A stretch of DNA of 64,000 nucleotides from Mycolicibacterium sp. TUM20985 (GTDB taxonomy: Bacteria; Actinomycetota; Actinomycetes; Mycobacteriales; Mycobacteriaceae): NCBI RefSeq assembly GCF_030295745.1, contig NZ_AP027291.1:5990105-6054104 (forward strand), in the 5' to 3' direction. The first letter of the stretch is position 1, and the number at the start of each line of letters is the position of its first letter. The notes below the pieces were generated by a model. The model saw only the letters and a list, made by a program, of their open reading frames with translations. It did no database searches and was not told the origin of the DNA. Shown here in pieces: positions 24,962-34,103 of this stretch. The position numbers were made by a program, and so were the translations under genes.

Positions 24962-25867
24962 ATGGTGAGTCCCGTGGTCACCGACGACGGACTGCTGAAC
25001 CTCGACGAGTTCGCCCTGCTGCCCGAGAACGCCGAACAGATCGGTGCGACCGGCCCGCTGCCGCCCGTCGTGCGGGTCGAATCCGGTCCCATCAGCGCGC
25101 TGAAGTGGGGCGAGGCCGACCCGCAGGTCGTCTTCCTGCACGGCGGCGGGCAGAACGCCCACACCTGGGACACCGTCATCCTTGGGCTCGGCGTGCCAGC
25201 GCTCGCGATCGACCTGCCCGGCCACGGCCACTCCGCGTGGCGCGAGGACGGCGACTACGGCCCCAAGCTGAGTGCCGAGACCCTTCGACCGATTCTGCGC
25301 GAGTGGGTGCCCGCGCCACGACTGGTGGTCGGTATGTCACTCGGCGGGTTGACTGCGCTGCGCCTGGCCGCGAGCGACCCGGCTCTCGTCCCCGAGTTGG
25401 TGCTCGTCGACGTGACACCATCGGCGCCCGAACGGCACGAACAGATGACGCAGGCGCAGATGGGCACCGTGGCCCTGGTCCAGGGTGACCGCACCTTCCC
25501 GAGCTTCGCCGCGATGCTCGACGTCACCGTGGCCGCTGCGCCGCATCGTGACCGGAAGTCGTTGCGCCGCGGCGTTTTTCACAACAGCAAGCAGCTCGAC
25601 GACGGTACCTGGACGTGGCGCTACGATACCTTCCGCAAGGGTGAGGGATTCGAGGGACTCTGGGACGACGTGCCGTCGATCGCGATGCCCACGACCCTCA
25701 TCAGGGGAGCCAACTCACACTTCGTCAACGACGAGGACGCCGACGCGTTCGCCACCTCCGCCCCCGGCTTTCAGCGCACCCACGTGGTCGCCGACGCCGG
25801 CCACTCCGTACAGGGGGATCAGCCCGCGGCGTTGATCGACCTGCTGCGCGGTGTGCTGGCGGGCTGA
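24962..25867 (+). CDS. Alpha/beta-hydrolase, esterase (Rv0045c-like)
   Basis: This 301-residue hydrolase has the oxyanion segment FLHGGGQNAHTW, nucleophile elbow GMSLGG (Ser near 125) and catalytic His in DAGHSVQGD near 283. It matches Rv0045c, an esterase of mycobacteria with unclear natural substrate. There is no ribosome site before the ATG at 24962 because a hairpin occupies that space; a GTG at 24976 is an alternative start. No signal peptide is visible, so it is probably cytosolic. Confidence 0.86.
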   Translation: MVSPVVTDDGLLNLDEFALLPENAEQIGATGPLPPVVRVESGPISALKWGEADPQVVFLHGGGQNAHTWDTVILGLGVPALAIDLPGHGHSAWREDGDYGPKLSAETLRPILREWVPAPRLVVGMSLGGLTALRLAASDPALVPELVLVDVTPSAPERHEQMTQAQMGTVALVQGDRTFPSFAAMLDVTVAAAPHRDRKSLRRGVFHNSKQLDDGTWTWRYDTFRKGEGFEGLWDDVPSIAMPTTLIRGANSHFVNDEDADAFATSAPGFQRTHVVADAGHSVQGDQPAALIDLLRGVLAG

Positions 25868-25978
25868 CGCGTAAGACTCCGTTCACCTCGTGCTTGACAG
25901 CTGATCACCAGGATTCCGTAAGTTTGCCACGGTCTGTCCACAGCCCGGCCGGACTATCGCTGGAAGGATCCCTCTCGC

Positions 25979-28051
25979 ATGTCGTTGGTGCCATTGAACC
26001 TCTTCGTGTCCCATGACGGCCGGTCGTCGCGGCAGCGGGTGACGTGCCGCTACAAGTGCGCCGACGCGTGCTCGCACCCCGCCCCGAACACCAGCACCAA
26101 CGAGTACTTCGGCGACGTGGTCCGTCAGGCCATGTCGCGACGCGCGGCCCTTCGCGCGGGTGCGGTGACCGTCTTGGCGGTTGGCGCAGGATCCGCCCTC
26201 GCCGCGTGTTCCAGCAACGAATCATCCACTGCGACAACGACGTCCGCGGATGCCGAACCGGCCACTCCGCCGGGGATGAACTTCGCCGCGGTGGCGCCCA
26301 ACTCCGAGGACGTCGTGGTGATCCCCGACGGATATCAGCAGTCGGTGGTCATCAGCTGGGGTGACCCCGTCCTGCCCGGCGCGCCCGCATTCGACGTGAC
26401 GAAGCAGACCGCCGAGGCGCAGCGCGGACAGTTCGGATTCAACAATGACTTCGCCGGCCTGCTGCCGATCGAGGGCACGCCGGGCCACTTCCTGCTCGTC
26501 GTCAACCACGAGTACACGACGGAACAGTTCATGCACCCCGGCTACGACGCGGACCGCCCGACCCGCGGACAGTTCGACATCGCCGTCGCCGCGCACGGAC
26601 TCACCGTCGTCGAGGTGGAGCGCACGCCAAACGGCCTCACGCCGGTGATGGGTCGTTACAACCGCCGGATCACCGCTGACACACCGTTCGCCCTCACCGG
26701 CCCTGGTGCAGGCACCGACTTCGTCAAGACCCCTGCCGACCCCAGCGGTCGGACCGTCGCGGGCACGTTCGCCAACTGTGCGGGCGGAGTGACGCCGTGG
26801 GGCACGGTGCTCTCCGGCGAGGAGAACTTCAACGGCTACTTCGGCGCTACCGAGGGTGCGCCCGCCCTCAGCCCGGTGATCAGCGATCAGTTCAAGCGAT
26901 ACGGCATCAAACCCGAAGCATCGGAACGCAAGTGGGAGACCTTCGACCCACGCTTCGACGTGACCAAGACGCCCAACGAGGTCAACCGGTTCGGCTACGT
27001 CGTCGAGGTCAACCCGTGGGACCCCGCATCGACGCCGGTGAAACACACCGCGATGGGCCGGCTCAAGCACGAGGGCGCCACCATCTTCGTCACCGACGAT
27101 GGCACGGTCGTCTCGTACACCGGCGACGACGAGCGCTTCGACTACATGTACAAGTTCGTGTCCAGCAAGAAGATCCAGCCAGGACTCGGCGCGGCCGCGA
27201 TGGCCAACAACCTCACGGTGCTCGACGAGGGCACGCTCTACGTCGCGAAGCTCACCAGCGAGATCCCGGCTGGCGAGATCGACGGCTCGGGCAAGCTGCC
27301 CGCCGCCGGGGCGTTCGAGGGCAGCGGCACGTGGCTTCCGCTGCTGCGATCGGGTCCCAACGGGACGGCTGAATCCCTCGTCGCGGGCATGACGCCGCAG
27401 GAGGTGGCGGTGTTCACCCGGTTCGCCGCCGACAAGGCCGGCGCCACCAAGATGGACCGCCCGGAGGACTTCGAGGCCAACCCGAAGACCGGCAAGGTGT
27501 ACGTCGCGCTGACCAACAACGACGAGCGCGGCGTCCCCGGCGAAGCCCGGCCGGATGCGGCGAATCCACGCAACGACAACAAGAGCGGGCAGATCCTCGA
27601 GCTCACCGACGACCACGCCGGCACTGCCTTCTCGTGGAATCTCCTTCTGGTGTGTGGCGATCCGGCTGCGGCGGACACGTACTTTGGCGGCTTCGACAAG
27701 ACCAAGGTCAGCCCCATCTCCTGCCCGGACAACCTGGCGTTCGACACCCACGGCAACCTGTGGATCTCGACCGATGGCAACGCGCTCGACTCCAACGACG
27801 GACTGTTCGCCGTCGCCCTCGACGGACCCAACCGCGGCGAGACCAAGCAGTTCCTGACGGTGCCGCTCGGCGCGGAGACCTGCGGCCCGGTCATCACCGA
27901 CGACTTGGTGACGGTCTGCGTACAGCATCCCGGCGAGAATGACGACAACAGCGTCGACGATCCCCTGTCCCGGTGGCCGGAAGGTGACGACGGCACCGCG
28001 CGACCGTCGGTGGTCGCGGTGTGGAGGGACTCGGGCAACATCGGCGTGTAG
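25979..28051 (+). CDS. PhoX-family (DUF839) phosphatase-like Tat lipoprotein
   Basis: This 690-residue protein has a 50-residue N-region with the CRYKCADAC motif typical of actinobacterial PhoX proteins, a twin-arginine signal (MSRRAALRAG) and a lipobox LAAC near residue 77. It is therefore probably exported folded and anchored as a lipoprotein. The rest is the DUF839/PhoX beta-propeller (for example GEENFNGYFGA, WETFDPRFDV, DNLAFDTHGNLWISTDGN). Known PhoX enzymes are calcium- and iron-dependent phosphomonoesterases that scavenge phosphate; the substrate here is unknown. An AAGGA ribosome site lies upstream. I recall no equivalent at this place in M. tuberculosis. Confidence 0.85.
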   Translation: MSLVPLNLFVSHDGRSSRQRVTCRYKCADACSHPAPNTSTNEYFGDVVRQAMSRRAALRAGAVTVLAVGAGSALAACSSNESSTATTTSADAEPATPPGMNFAAVAPNSEDVVVIPDGYQQSVVISWGDPVLPGAPAFDVTKQTAEAQRGQFGFNNDFAGLLPIEGTPGHFLLVVNHEYTTEQFMHPGYDADRPTRGQFDIAVAAHGLTVVEVERTPNGLTPVMGRYNRRITADTPFALTGPGAGTDFVKTPADPSGRTVAGTFANCAGGVTPWGTVLSGEENFNGYFGATEGAPALSPVISDQFKRYGIKPEASERKWETFDPRFDVTKTPNEVNRFGYVVEVNPWDPASTPVKHTAMGRLKHEGATIFVTDDGTVVSYTGDDERFDYMYKFVSSKKIQPGLGAAAMANNLTVLDEGTLYVAKLTSEIPAGEIDGSGKLPAAGAFEGSGTWLPLLRSGPNGTAESLVAGMTPQEVAVFTRFAADKAGATKMDRPEDFEANPKTGKVYVALTNNDERGVPGEARPDAANPRNDNKSGQILELTDDHAGTAFSWNLLLVCGDPAAADTYFGGFDKTKVSPISCPDNLAFDTHGNLWISTDGNALDSNDGLFAVALDGPNRGETKQFLTVPLGAETCGPVITDDLVTVCVQHPGENDDNSVDDPLSRWPEGDDGTARPSVVAVWRDSGNIGV

Positions 28052-28070
28052 GCGGGCCTAACGTGGAGCC

Positions 28071-28880
28071 ATGAGCTTCCCCACCCGCATCGGCGTCCAA
28101 CTGCAACCGCAGCACTCCCCGAACTACGGTCGTCTGCGTGACGCGGTGATGCGCTGCGAGGACATGGGCGTGGACGTCGCCTTCAACTGGGACCACTTCT
28201 ACCCCCTCTACGGCGATCCCGACGGCGCCCACTACGAATGCTGGACCATGCTCGGCGCGTGGGCCGAACAGACCTCGCGCATCGAGATCGGCGCGCTGGT
28301 GACCTGCAACTCCTACCGCAACCCCGAACTCCTCGCCGACATGGCGCGGACCGTCGACAACATCTCCGACGGCCGGCTGATCCTCGGCATCGGCTCGGGC
28401 TGGAAGCAGAAGGACTACGACGAATACGGCTACGACTTCGGCACTGTCGGCAGCCGGCTCGACGACCTCGCGGGCGCCCTGCCCCGGATCACGTCGCGGC
28501 TCGGCAAGCTCAATCCCGCACCGCTGCGCGACATTCCGATTCTCATCGGTGGCCAGGGCGAGAAGAAGACCCTGCGCCTGGTGGCCGAGTACGCCCACAT
28601 GTGGCACGGCTTCACCACCGCCGAGACCTATCCCGGCAAGGCCGAGGTCCTCGATCGGCACTGCGCCGAACTCGGTCGCGACGCCGCGAGCATCGAACGG
28701 TCGGCGGGCGTGGAGAACACCAGCGGCGTGGCGCGCGGTGAGGGCCTCGACGCGCTGCTCGCCAACGCCGAGGCGCTCGTCGGTCTCGGGGTAAGCCTGC
28801 TGACGGTCGGCGTCAACGGCCCCGACTACGACCTTGGCGCTGCGGAGGCGTTGTGTCGCTGGCGGGACGAACGCGCCTGA
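28071..28880 (+). CDS. LLM-class F420-dependent oxidoreductase (Rv0044c-like)
   Basis: This 269-residue protein has the luciferase-like TIM barrel with IGVQLQPQ, FNWDHFYPL, GALVTCNSYRNPELLADMARTVDNISDGR and LGIGSGW, the pattern of actinobacterial F420-dependent oxidoreductases. The substrate is not known. It lies 7 bp upstream of the GntR gene in the same direction, so that regulator may respond to its substrate. Confidence 0.88.
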   Translation: MSFPTRIGVQLQPQHSPNYGRLRDAVMRCEDMGVDVAFNWDHFYPLYGDPDGAHYECWTMLGAWAEQTSRIEIGALVTCNSYRNPELLADMARTVDNISDGRLILGIGSGWKQKDYDEYGYDFGTVGSRLDDLAGALPRITSRLGKLNPAPLRDIPILIGGQGEKKTLRLVAEYAHMWHGFTTAETYPGKAEVLDRHCAELGRDAASIERSAGVENTSGVARGEGLDALLANAEALVGLGVSLLTVGVNGPDYDLGAAEALCRWRDERA

Positions 28881-28887
28881 GCGCGCC

Positions 28888-29562
28888 GTGACCAAGAAGT
28901 ACGGGGTCAAGGAGAAGGATCTGGTCGTCGCACACGTCGTGAACCAGATCCTCACCGGCAAGCTGCGCACCGGAGATCGGTTGGACCGCAACGAGATCGC
29001 CGAGCAGCTTGGTTTCAGCCGCGTGCCCGTCCAAGAGGCCGTGGCCGAGTTGGAACAGATCGGCCTGCTGGCCACCCGATACCACCGGGGCGCCTTCGTC
29101 GAGCGCTTCGACGAAGGCGTCGTCCGCGAGCACCACGAGATCTACGGCGCGCTCAACGGCATCGCGTCGGCCAGGGCCGCCCGCGAGCATCGGCCGGCGA
29201 TCGTCGACCAGCTCCGAGCCACGCTCGCCGCGCTGCACACCAGCCGGGAGTCGCGTGCGTTCCACGAGCACACCTGGCGCTACCGCGAGACCATCAATGC
29301 CGCTTACGCCGGCCCTCGCCTCAAGGCCGCGATCCGCGCCTCCACCACGTTCATGCCGCGCAGCTTTTGGACGGCGTACCTGGGCAGCCACGACGAGCTG
29401 CTTCCGTTCTACGTCGCCGAGACCGCCGCGATCGGCGACGGTGATGCCGATGCGGCGCGTGTCGCCTGCGCCGGCCGTGCCGAGCTGATGGGTCGGATCA
29501 TGCTCTCGGAGTTGATCCGTCGCACGGTGTTGCGTCCCGAGCAGCCGCCCGTCGAGTTCTGA
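28888..29562 (+). CDS. GntR-family transcriptional regulator (Rv0043c-like)
   Basis: This 224-residue protein has an N-terminal winged helix (LRTGDRLDRNEIAEQLGFSR, VQEAVAELEQIGLLATRYH) and an all-helical FadR/FCD-type ligand domain. Ligand-domain histidines near HEHTWRYR are typical of the metal-binding FCD fold. I chose the GTG at 28888, 7 bp after the preceding stop. It stands between the oxidoreductase and the ABC transporter genes, so it may control either or both. Confidence 0.86.
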   Translation: MTKKYGVKEKDLVVAHVVNQILTGKLRTGDRLDRNEIAEQLGFSRVPVQEAVAELEQIGLLATRYHRGAFVERFDEGVVREHHEIYGALNGIASARAAREHRPAIVDQLRATLAALHTSRESRAFHEHTWRYRETINAAYAGPRLKAAIRASTTFMPRSFWTAYLGSHDELLPFYVAETAAIGDGDADAARVACAGRAELMGRIMLSELIRRTVLRPEQPPVEF

Positions 29563-29607
29563 GTGAGCCCAAGTGCCTGCAATCGGACCGGTGAACGCTA
29601 GGTTTCC

Positions 29608-31398
29608 ATGATGACCAGCCACCGACTGTTCAAGGGTGTCGTCGTCGTGCTCGCCGCGCTGCTCGTCGCCCTGATGGGACTGGCCCCCGTCGCCGGCGCC
29701 GACGATGCGGACCAGTGCGCACCCCCCGGTGTGAACAGCGCCAGCGCGCTACCCACCAATCTAGCGTCGGCGGCCAAGGGCCCCGGTGAGGACAAGTACA
29801 CGACCCCGGGCGTCGAGCCATTGACCTCGGTAAACCCAGCAGCGCTGAATCTCGGCACCCCCGGCGTGCTCACCGTCGGCACCCTGTCCGACGCACCGCC
29901 GAGCATCTGCATCAATGCGGCGGGCCAGTTCACCGGCTTCGACAACGAATTGCTCCGCGCGGTCGCCGACAAGCTCGGCCTCAAGGTCAACTTCGTCGGC
30001 ACCGACTTCTCCGGCTTGCTCGCGCAGGTGGCGTCGCGGCGCTTCGACGTCGGCTCGTCGTCGATCACGACCACCGACGCCCGGCGCCAGACCGTCGGCT
30101 TCACCAACGGTTACGACTTCGGCTACTTCTCGCTGGTCGTTCCACCCGGCTCACCGATCACCGGCTTCGAGAAGCTGGCCGCGGGACAGCGCATCGGCGT
30201 GGTGCAGGGCACCGTGCAGGAGGCCTACGTCGTCGACACGCTGGGCCTGGACCCGGTGAAGTTTCCCGACTACAACACCCTCTACGCCAGCCTGAAGACC
30301 CGTCAGATCGACGCGTGGGTGGCCCCGTCGCAGCAGGCCGTCGGCACCGTCCAGGACGGCGATCCCGCGGTCATCGTCGAGAACACCTTCAGCCTCGACA
30401 ACTTCGTGGCGTGGGCGGTGGCCAAGGAGAACAAGCCGCTGATCGACGCCCTCAACGCCGGTCTCGACGCGGTGATCGCCGACGGCACGTGGGCGAAGCT
30501 GTACGCCGACTGGGTGCCCCGCGCCCTACCGCCCGGCTGGAAACCTGGCTCGAAGGCGGCGCCGGTGCCCCAGCTTCCCGACTTCGACGCGATCGCCGCG
30601 GCCAAGGAGCCGGGTGCCGACAACTCCGCCGTCGCCCCGAAATCGGTTCTGTCGCAATTGGCTAGCTCATTCCTGGACTGGGAGCTGTACAAGCGGGCGA
30701 TCCCCGATCTGTTCAAGACCGGCTTGCCGAACACGCTGATCCTGACGGTCAGCGCCGCCGTCATCGGCCTCGTGCTCGGGATGGTGCTCGCCGTCGCGGG
30801 CATCTCGACGACACGCTGGCTCAGGTGGCCGGCCCGCATCTATACCGACGTGTTCCGCGGCCTGCCCGAGGTGGTGATCATCCTGATCATCGGGCTGGGC
30901 GTCGGGCCCATCGTCGGCGGCCTCACCGGCAACAACCCCTACCCGCTGGGCATCGCGGCACTGGGCCTGATGGCCGCGGCCTACATTGGCGAGATCCTGC
31001 GCTCCGGCATCCAGAGCGTGGAGGCCGGCCAGCTGGAAGCCACACGGGCCCTTGGCTTCAGCTACTCGTCGTCGATGCGACTGGTCGTCGTACCGCAGGG
31101 TGTGCGCCGCGTGCTGCCCGCCCTCGTCAATCAGTTCATCTCGCTGCTGAAGGCCTCGTCGCTGGTGTACTTCCTCGGCTTGATCGCCAGCCAGCGCGAG
31201 CTGTTCCAGGTCGGCCGGGACCTCAACGCCCAGACGGGCAACCTGTCACCCCTCGTGGCCGCGGGCCTGTTCTACCTCGCTCTGACCATTCCGCTGACAC
31301 ACCTGGTCAACTACATCGACGCCCGACTGCGCCGCGGCCGGACCGCGACCGAGGCGGAAGACCCGTTGGCCCCCACGGCTACCCAGGAGATGATCTGA
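29608..31398 (+). CDS. Polar amino-acid ABC transporter, fused binding protein and permease
   Basis: This 596-residue protein joins two parts. Residues 1-32 form a signal peptide (VVVVLAALLVALMGLAPVAGA) and about 85-320 a family-3 solute-binding domain (LTVGTLSDAPP, GFDNELLRAVADKLG, GTVQEAYVVDTLG). About 380-575 form a HisM/GlnP-type permease with the EAA loop (EAGQLEATRALGFSY). In most bacteria these are separate proteins. Fusion keeps the receptor tethered to the membrane. Its stop shares one base with the ATG of the ATPase gene. The substrate is likely an amino acid or similar small polar molecule. Confidence 0.9.
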   Translation: MMTSHRLFKGVVVVLAALLVALMGLAPVAGADDADQCAPPGVNSASALPTNLASAAKGPGEDKYTTPGVEPLTSVNPAALNLGTPGVLTVGTLSDAPPSICINAAGQFTGFDNELLRAVADKLGLKVNFVGTDFSGLLAQVASRRFDVGSSSITTTDARRQTVGFTNGYDFGYFSLVVPPGSPITGFEKLAAGQRIGVVQGTVQEAYVVDTLGLDPVKFPDYNTLYASLKTRQIDAWVAPSQQAVGTVQDGDPAVIVENTFSLDNFVAWAVAKENKPLIDALNAGLDAVIADGTWAKLYADWVPRALPPGWKPGSKAAPVPQLPDFDAIAAAKEPGADNSAVAPKSVLSQLASSFLDWELYKRAIPDLFKTGLPNTLILTVSAAVIGLVLGMVLAVAGISTTRWLRWPARIYTDVFRGLPEVVIILIIGLGVGPIVGGLTGNNPYPLGIAALGLMAAAYIGEILRSGIQSVEAGQLEATRALGFSYSSSMRLVVVPQGVRRVLPALVNQFISLLKASSLVYFLGLIASQRELFQVGRDLNAQTGNLSPLVAAGLFYLALTIPLTHLVNYIDARLRRGRTATEAEDPLAPTATQEMI

Positions 31399-32132
31399 TG
31401 GCTGCGGCTCCTGTTTCCCTGACCGGCAAGGACATTCACCTGTCGTTCGGACCGAACCCCGTGCTGCGGGGAGTCGGCATCGACGTGCCCGCCGGCACCA
31501 CGACGGCGGTGATCGGCCCGTCCGGTTCGGGGAAGTCGACACTGTTGCGGGCCCTCAACCGGCTCTACGAGCCCGACAGCGGCGACATCCTGCTCGACGG
31601 GACGTCGGTCCTCAATGACGACCCCGACGCGCTGCGGCAACGCATCGGCATGGTGTTCCAGCAGTTCAACCTCTTCCCGCACAAGAGCGTGCTCGACAAC
31701 GTCACCCTCGGACCGCGCAAGCTGAAGAAGCTTTCCGCCGACGCGGCACGTGAGCTCGGTCTCGAGCAGTTGGAGCGAGTGGGCTTGCGGCACAAGGCCG
31801 ATGTCCGGCCGGCCACGCTGTCCGGCGGACAGCAGCAGCGGGTCGCCATCGCGCGCGCCCTGGCGATGGCGCCTCAGGTGATGTTCTTCGACGAGGCCAC
31901 GTCGGCGCTCGATCCCGAACTGGTGAAGGGAATCCTCGCGCTGATCGCCGAGCTCGGCGACGACGGCATGACCATGGTGGTGGTCACCCACGAAATGGGT
32001 TTCGCCCGCTCCGCCGCAGACGCGGTCGTCTTCATGGATCACGGCAAGGTCGTCGAATCCGGGCCGCCGGAAGGGGTTTTCGAGGGCGCTGAAACCGAAC
32101 GTCTCCGCCAGTTCCTGTCGCAAGTGCTCTAG
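31398..32132 (+). CDS. Polar amino-acid ABC transporter ATP-binding protein (GlnQ type)
   Basis: This 244-residue ATPase has Walker A GPSGSGKST, the Q-loop VFQQFNLFPHKS, signature LSGGQQQR, Walker B VMFFDEATSALD and the switch His in VTHEMGFA, all intact. It is closest in pattern to GlnQ/HisP proteins. The TGATG junction with the upstream binding-protein/permease gene shows translational coupling, so the two genes make a complete importer. Confidence 0.93.
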   Translation: MAAAPVSLTGKDIHLSFGPNPVLRGVGIDVPAGTTTAVIGPSGSGKSTLLRALNRLYEPDSGDILLDGTSVLNDDPDALRQRIGMVFQQFNLFPHKSVLDNVTLGPRKLKKLSADAARELGLEQLERVGLRHKADVRPATLSGGQQQRVAIARALAMAPQVMFFDEATSALDPELVKGILALIAELGDDGMTMVVVTHEMGFARSAADAVVFMDHGKVVESGPPEGVFEGAETERLRQFLSQVL

Positions 32133-32224
32133 GCGCGGCCCGCCGGCGAAAGGCCCACGGGTGTCCGTCTAGGTCAGTTGGGTGAATTCGACGCATGTCG
32201 AACCTCTGGCAGGCGGTAACAGGT

Positions 32225-32239
32225 TAGACTAGCGAATTA
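32225..32239 (+). promoter_or_regulatory. Promoter of the MarR gene, probably leaderless
   Basis: A TAGACT -10 hexamer ends 8 bases before the ATG, and no ribosome site is present. That spacing places the transcript start at or next to the start codon. Confidence 0.5.
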
Positions 32240-32700
32240 TGGTAGAGACGGAACCGCAGGTCACTGAGCTGGCCGGGGAGCTGCAGCAGGTGCTGTCCAA
32301 GCTTTTCTCCGTCCTGCGTCGCGGCGACACGAGTCGCAACACCCCCGAGGGCGGCGCCGACCTCACGCTGGCACAGCTGTCGATCCTTCTGACGCTGCTC
32401 GACCTCGGTCCCATCAGAATGACCGAACTCGCGGCCCACGAGCGCGTCCGCACGCCGACCACCACCGTCGCGATCCGCCGACTCGAGAAGCTGGGACTGG
32501 TCAAGCGGTCCCGTGACCCCTCGGATCTGCGCGCCGTCCTGGTCGACGTCACCCCGCGCGGCCTCGTGCAGCACCGCGAGGCACTGGCCACCCGGCGCGC
32601 GCAGATCGCGGCGATGCTCACCAAGCTCAGCGCCGAGGAACGCGAGACCCTGGCCAATGCCCTTGCGCCGCTGACCCGGTTGGCTGAACAGGGCGGTTAG
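32239..32700 (+). CDS. MarR-family transcriptional regulator (Rv0042c-like)
   Basis: This 153-residue protein has the MarR winged helix (LTLAQLSILLTLLDLGPIRMTELAAHE, TTTVAIRRLEKLGLVKRSRDPSDLRAVLVDVT) between dimerisation helices. The target genes are unknown. It is convergent with the glucosylglycerate hydrolase gene, only 8 bp apart, and 106 bp downstream of the ABC transporter genes. The first ATG has no ribosome site and a close -10 box, consistent with a leaderless message. Confidence 0.9.
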   Translation: MVETEPQVTELAGELQQVLSKLFSVLRRGDTSRNTPEGGADLTLAQLSILLTLLDLGPIRMTELAAHERVRTPTTTVAIRRLEKLGLVKRSRDPSDLRAVLVDVTPRGLVQHREALATRRAQIAAMLTKLSAEERETLANALAPLTRLAEQGG

Positions 32701-32708
32701 CCCTCGGC

Positions 32709-34061
32709 TCAACCCAGCCAGTCCAGTACCGCCGCGGCGGTCCACGACTGCTGCATGCTGCCCAGCGGCTCGCCGGTGAACGGTTCGTAGTACTCGGCGA
32801 ACGTGCCGTCGCTGGCCTGCCGGAGTCCCTCTCGTCGCAGGTTCGACGAGCGTTCCGCCCAACCGCGACGCGCGAAGCACCACGAGAACAACCACGTCAC
32901 CACCGGCCAGACCGGGCCCCGCCAGTACTCGCGGGCCCGGAAGTCGCGTGACACCGGCGACGTCGAGGGAATCAGGCAGTACTTGAGGTCGGGATGTCCG
33001 CAGAACCGCGGTCCCTCCAGGAGGCGCAGCAACGCGCGTTCCCTGTCGTGCGGCAGGCCACCGCACAGCAGCGGGGAGAACTGCGCGACCGTCTCGGTGG
33101 AGATCCAGTTCTTGCCGCGGAGATCGTAATCCCTTGCTGCGCCGGTACGTTCGTCCGTCGTCTCGACGACGCCCTTGCGGAAGCGCTCGGCCCAGCTATA
33201 GAGGTCTCGGACGTCGGCGTGCGGCCGCTTGTAATCCTCGCCGATCTCGGCCAGCACGGTGCACGCCACCGACAGGATCGCGGAGACGAAGACGTCCTCG
33301 ACGGCGAAGCTCATCACCTTGGGCAGCAGCTGATCGTCGTAGTGAACCGACTTCATCTCCTCGACCAGCCACATGTACCGGTCGTACTCCAGGTCCGACG
33401 GCCGCTGCGAGGCATCGGTGACGATGGTGTTGTCTTCGCGTTGGTACTCGGGAACGACGCCGGGCACCACGTTTCCGTAGGCGGCGTCCCACCGCGGCGA
33501 GTTGTCCATCCCGGACTCCCAGCCGTGATACATCGTGACGCGGCCGCGCGAGTCGGGATCGCGCGCCTCGGACAGCCAGCGATGCCAGCGCACCAGGTCA
33601 TCCCACCGGCGGTCCAGGAACCCCTCCGCGACGGCGCGCGTGGAGCGGCCCCGCGTGCGGGCGTGGTCGAGGATGCGCTGCACCGCGATCGCGTGCACCG
33701 GCGGCTGCGTGATCCCCGACGTGTGCCGATTGCGCGGCGCGTTCACCGCCAAGGCCGACGTCGCCCAGCGGGCGGGCCCGGGGAAGTATCCGTCGACCCC
33801 GTTGGCGAACACGATGTGCGGGATCATCCCGTTGCTCCACTGCGCCGACAGCAATGTGTCCAGTTCGACGACCGCCCGCTCGACGCTCAACGGGGCGAGC
33901 CCGATCGACACGAACGCGGCGTCCCAACTCCACATGTGCGGGTACAGCAGCGGCGCGGCGGTGGTCATCACGCCGAGGTCATTGCCACGCAGGAGGTACG
34001 CGGCGCGAGCCGCCAACTGAGTGGGCGCAAAGCTGGAATCGGGTGGCATCGGGTCAATCAT
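32709..34061 (-). CDS. ggH: Glucosylglycerate hydrolase (GH63)
   Basis: This 450-residue protein closely matches, from memory, the glucosylglycerate hydrolase of Mycolicibacterium hassiacum: FTPTQLAARAAYLLRGNDLG-like start, PHMWSWDAAFV, GWESGMDNSPRWD and EYWRGPVWPV. The enzyme splits the compatible solute glucosylglycerate, which accumulates under nitrogen starvation, and is found in fast-growing mycobacteria. Asp in the MDNSPRWD segment and Glu in the FAEYYEP segment are plausible catalytic residues. The ATG at 34049 is an alternative start that gives MPPDSSF, closer to the hassiacum protein. It is divergent from the SDR gene by 42 bp. Confidence 0.9.
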   Translation of the reverse strand: MIDPMPPDSSFAPTQLAARAAYLLRGNDLGVMTTAAPLLYPHMWSWDAAFVSIGLAPLSVERAVVELDTLLSAQWSNGMIPHIVFANGVDGYFPGPARWATSALAVNAPRNRHTSGITQPPVHAIAVQRILDHARTRGRSTRAVAEGFLDRRWDDLVRWHRWLSEARDPDSRGRVTMYHGWESGMDNSPRWDAAYGNVVPGVVPEYQREDNTIVTDASQRPSDLEYDRYMWLVEEMKSVHYDDQLLPKVMSFAVEDVFVSAILSVACTVLAEIGEDYKRPHADVRDLYSWAERFRKGVVETTDERTGAARDYDLRGKNWISTETVAQFSPLLCGGLPHDRERALLRLLEGPRFCGHPDLKYCLIPSTSPVSRDFRAREYWRGPVWPVVTWLFSWCFARRGWAERSSNLRREGLRQASDGTFAEYYEPFTGEPLGSMQQSWTAAAVLDWLG

Positions 34062-34103
34062 GCGACGCCGACGGCGGGCGCGCAGGTCGGTAGGGTTCCT
34101 CGG

